Assembly (NCBI GenBank): GCA_010093685.1
Contig: MU006225.1
Coordinates: forward strand, 943,575-1,007,574
DNA from: Ophiobolus disseminans
Lineage: Eukaryota; Ascomycota; Dothideomycetes; Pleosporales; Phaeosphaeriaceae
Direction of reading: 5' to 3'
Length of the DNA stretch: 64,000 nucleotides
The stretch's first letter is position 1. The number at the start of each line of letters is the position of its first letter. The notes under the pieces are model-generated. The model was not told the origin of the DNA and made no database searches. It worked only from the letters and a program-made list of their open reading frames with translations. The position numbers were made by a program, and so were the translations under genes. Below are positions 63,470 through 64,000 of the stretch, in pieces.

Positions 63470-64000
63470 ATGCTCGACATATACAACACACCGCAATACT
63501 CCGATAAAATAAGATGCGAAAACGAGTACTGGGGCATGCTGCATGGTGTGGATGCAACGACGTCGTCGCCGTCAGCAATAGTCTTGGGTATCCTCATCGT
63601 CCTGCTCGCCGCAGTCATTGAGTTCATTGTCAACACCAGCCCGGCCAGCGATGAAGTGCAAGCACTCCCAAGAGATGAAGAACAAGGTATACCACCAGAC
63701 TCGACGGACGATTTAGGCTCGAATCCGAACATCCATGAGCAGCCCCAACCCCAAAGCACACCACTCATGCAGGATGTCCCTACTCAAGAACCCACAAGCG
63801 CAATCGTATGGTGCTCAGCCTCGCCTTCGACTTTCACTCGGCGCTACAGACTCTTCCTGTCAGCATTCTTGCTCTATCCTACACTAGCGTTGCTCTACAT
63901 CCGCATCGACTTCGCCCTCACAGCACCGAGCATAGACCCGGTATGCGCGCACTTCGTCCACTGGCCCGGACCAAACTGGGTCGCCATCGCACTCTTCAAC
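63470..64000 (+). CDS. Membrane protein, partial (runs off the window)
   Basis: ATG 63470 opens 177 codons without a stop to the window end. Residues ~37-53 form a hydrophobic helix (AIVLGILIVLLAAVIEFIV), then a Pro/Glu/Gln-rich loop, then a second helix after FTRRY (LFLSAFLLYPTLALLYI). The final residues (WPGPNWVAIALFN) may begin a third. No signal peptide with cleavage site; likely a multipass membrane protein. Family not recognised; the missing 3' part would be needed. Confidence 0.65.
   Translation, partial: MLDIYNTPQYSDKIRCENEYWGMLHGVDATTSSPSAIVLGILIVLLAAVIEFIVNTSPASDEVQALPRDEEQGIPPDSTDDLGSNPNIHEQPQPQSTPLMQDVPTQEPTSAIVWCSASPSTFTRRYRLFLSAFLLYPTLALLYIRIDFALTAPSIDPVCAHFVHWPGPNWVAIALFN

Overview
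The window looks like nuclear DNA of a filamentous ascomycete (Pezizomycotina). Genes carry short 45-100 bp GT-AG introns with CTAAC/CTGAC-type branch sites. Recognisable families are fungal: two HET-domain proteins, DUF3669, DUF6594, an EF-hand NADPH oxidase (NoxC type), a Cdc13/POT1-like telomere protein and many 'LPxELRxxIY' F-box-like proteins. A Dothideomycete is my best guess, from family content only; no marker fixes the species.

Layout. 0-8.7 kb: two RING-type genes, a PP2C phosphatase, two small genes and a GPI-anchor-type secreted protein. 8.7-15.7 kb: a 229 bp LTR-like repeat, F-box-like genes, a truncated DUF3669 gene abutting a decayed minus-strand gene, and a small gene. 16-21 kb: a 912-aa disordered protein and the Fe-S assembly ATPase CFD1. 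21-29 kb: a beheaded acidic surface-protein gene, a HET gene overlapped by a broken DUF6594 gene, and a Tc1-type transposon nested in a 182 bp repeat. 29-33.6 kb: a solo LTR, a decayed second RING gene, the second 229 bp LTR, and a MITE that supplies the C-terminus of a gene. 34-40.5 kb: a tandem array of seven F-box-like paralogues, only two clearly intact. 41-50.7 kb: a housekeeping block of glucosidase II alpha, nucleoside diphosphate kinase (divergent pair), a MITE and the Cdc13-like gene. 51-56 kb: a HET gene between two paralogous F-box-like genes. 56-64 kb: two decayed members of the 32.6 kb gene's family, an esterase, NoxC and the start of a membrane protein.

The main theme is contrast. 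Conserved single-copy genes (CFD1, NDK, glucosidase II, Cdc13-like, NoxC, PP2C) are intact. The accessory families between them are duplicated and repeatedly broken by single in-frame stops or small frameshifts, often with coding-like sequence continuing beyond the break. Several stops fit C-to-T changes, as expected from RIP-like mutation or ordinary decay. Nothing here was checked by database search; family calls are from recognised motifs, and exon structures are manual readings.
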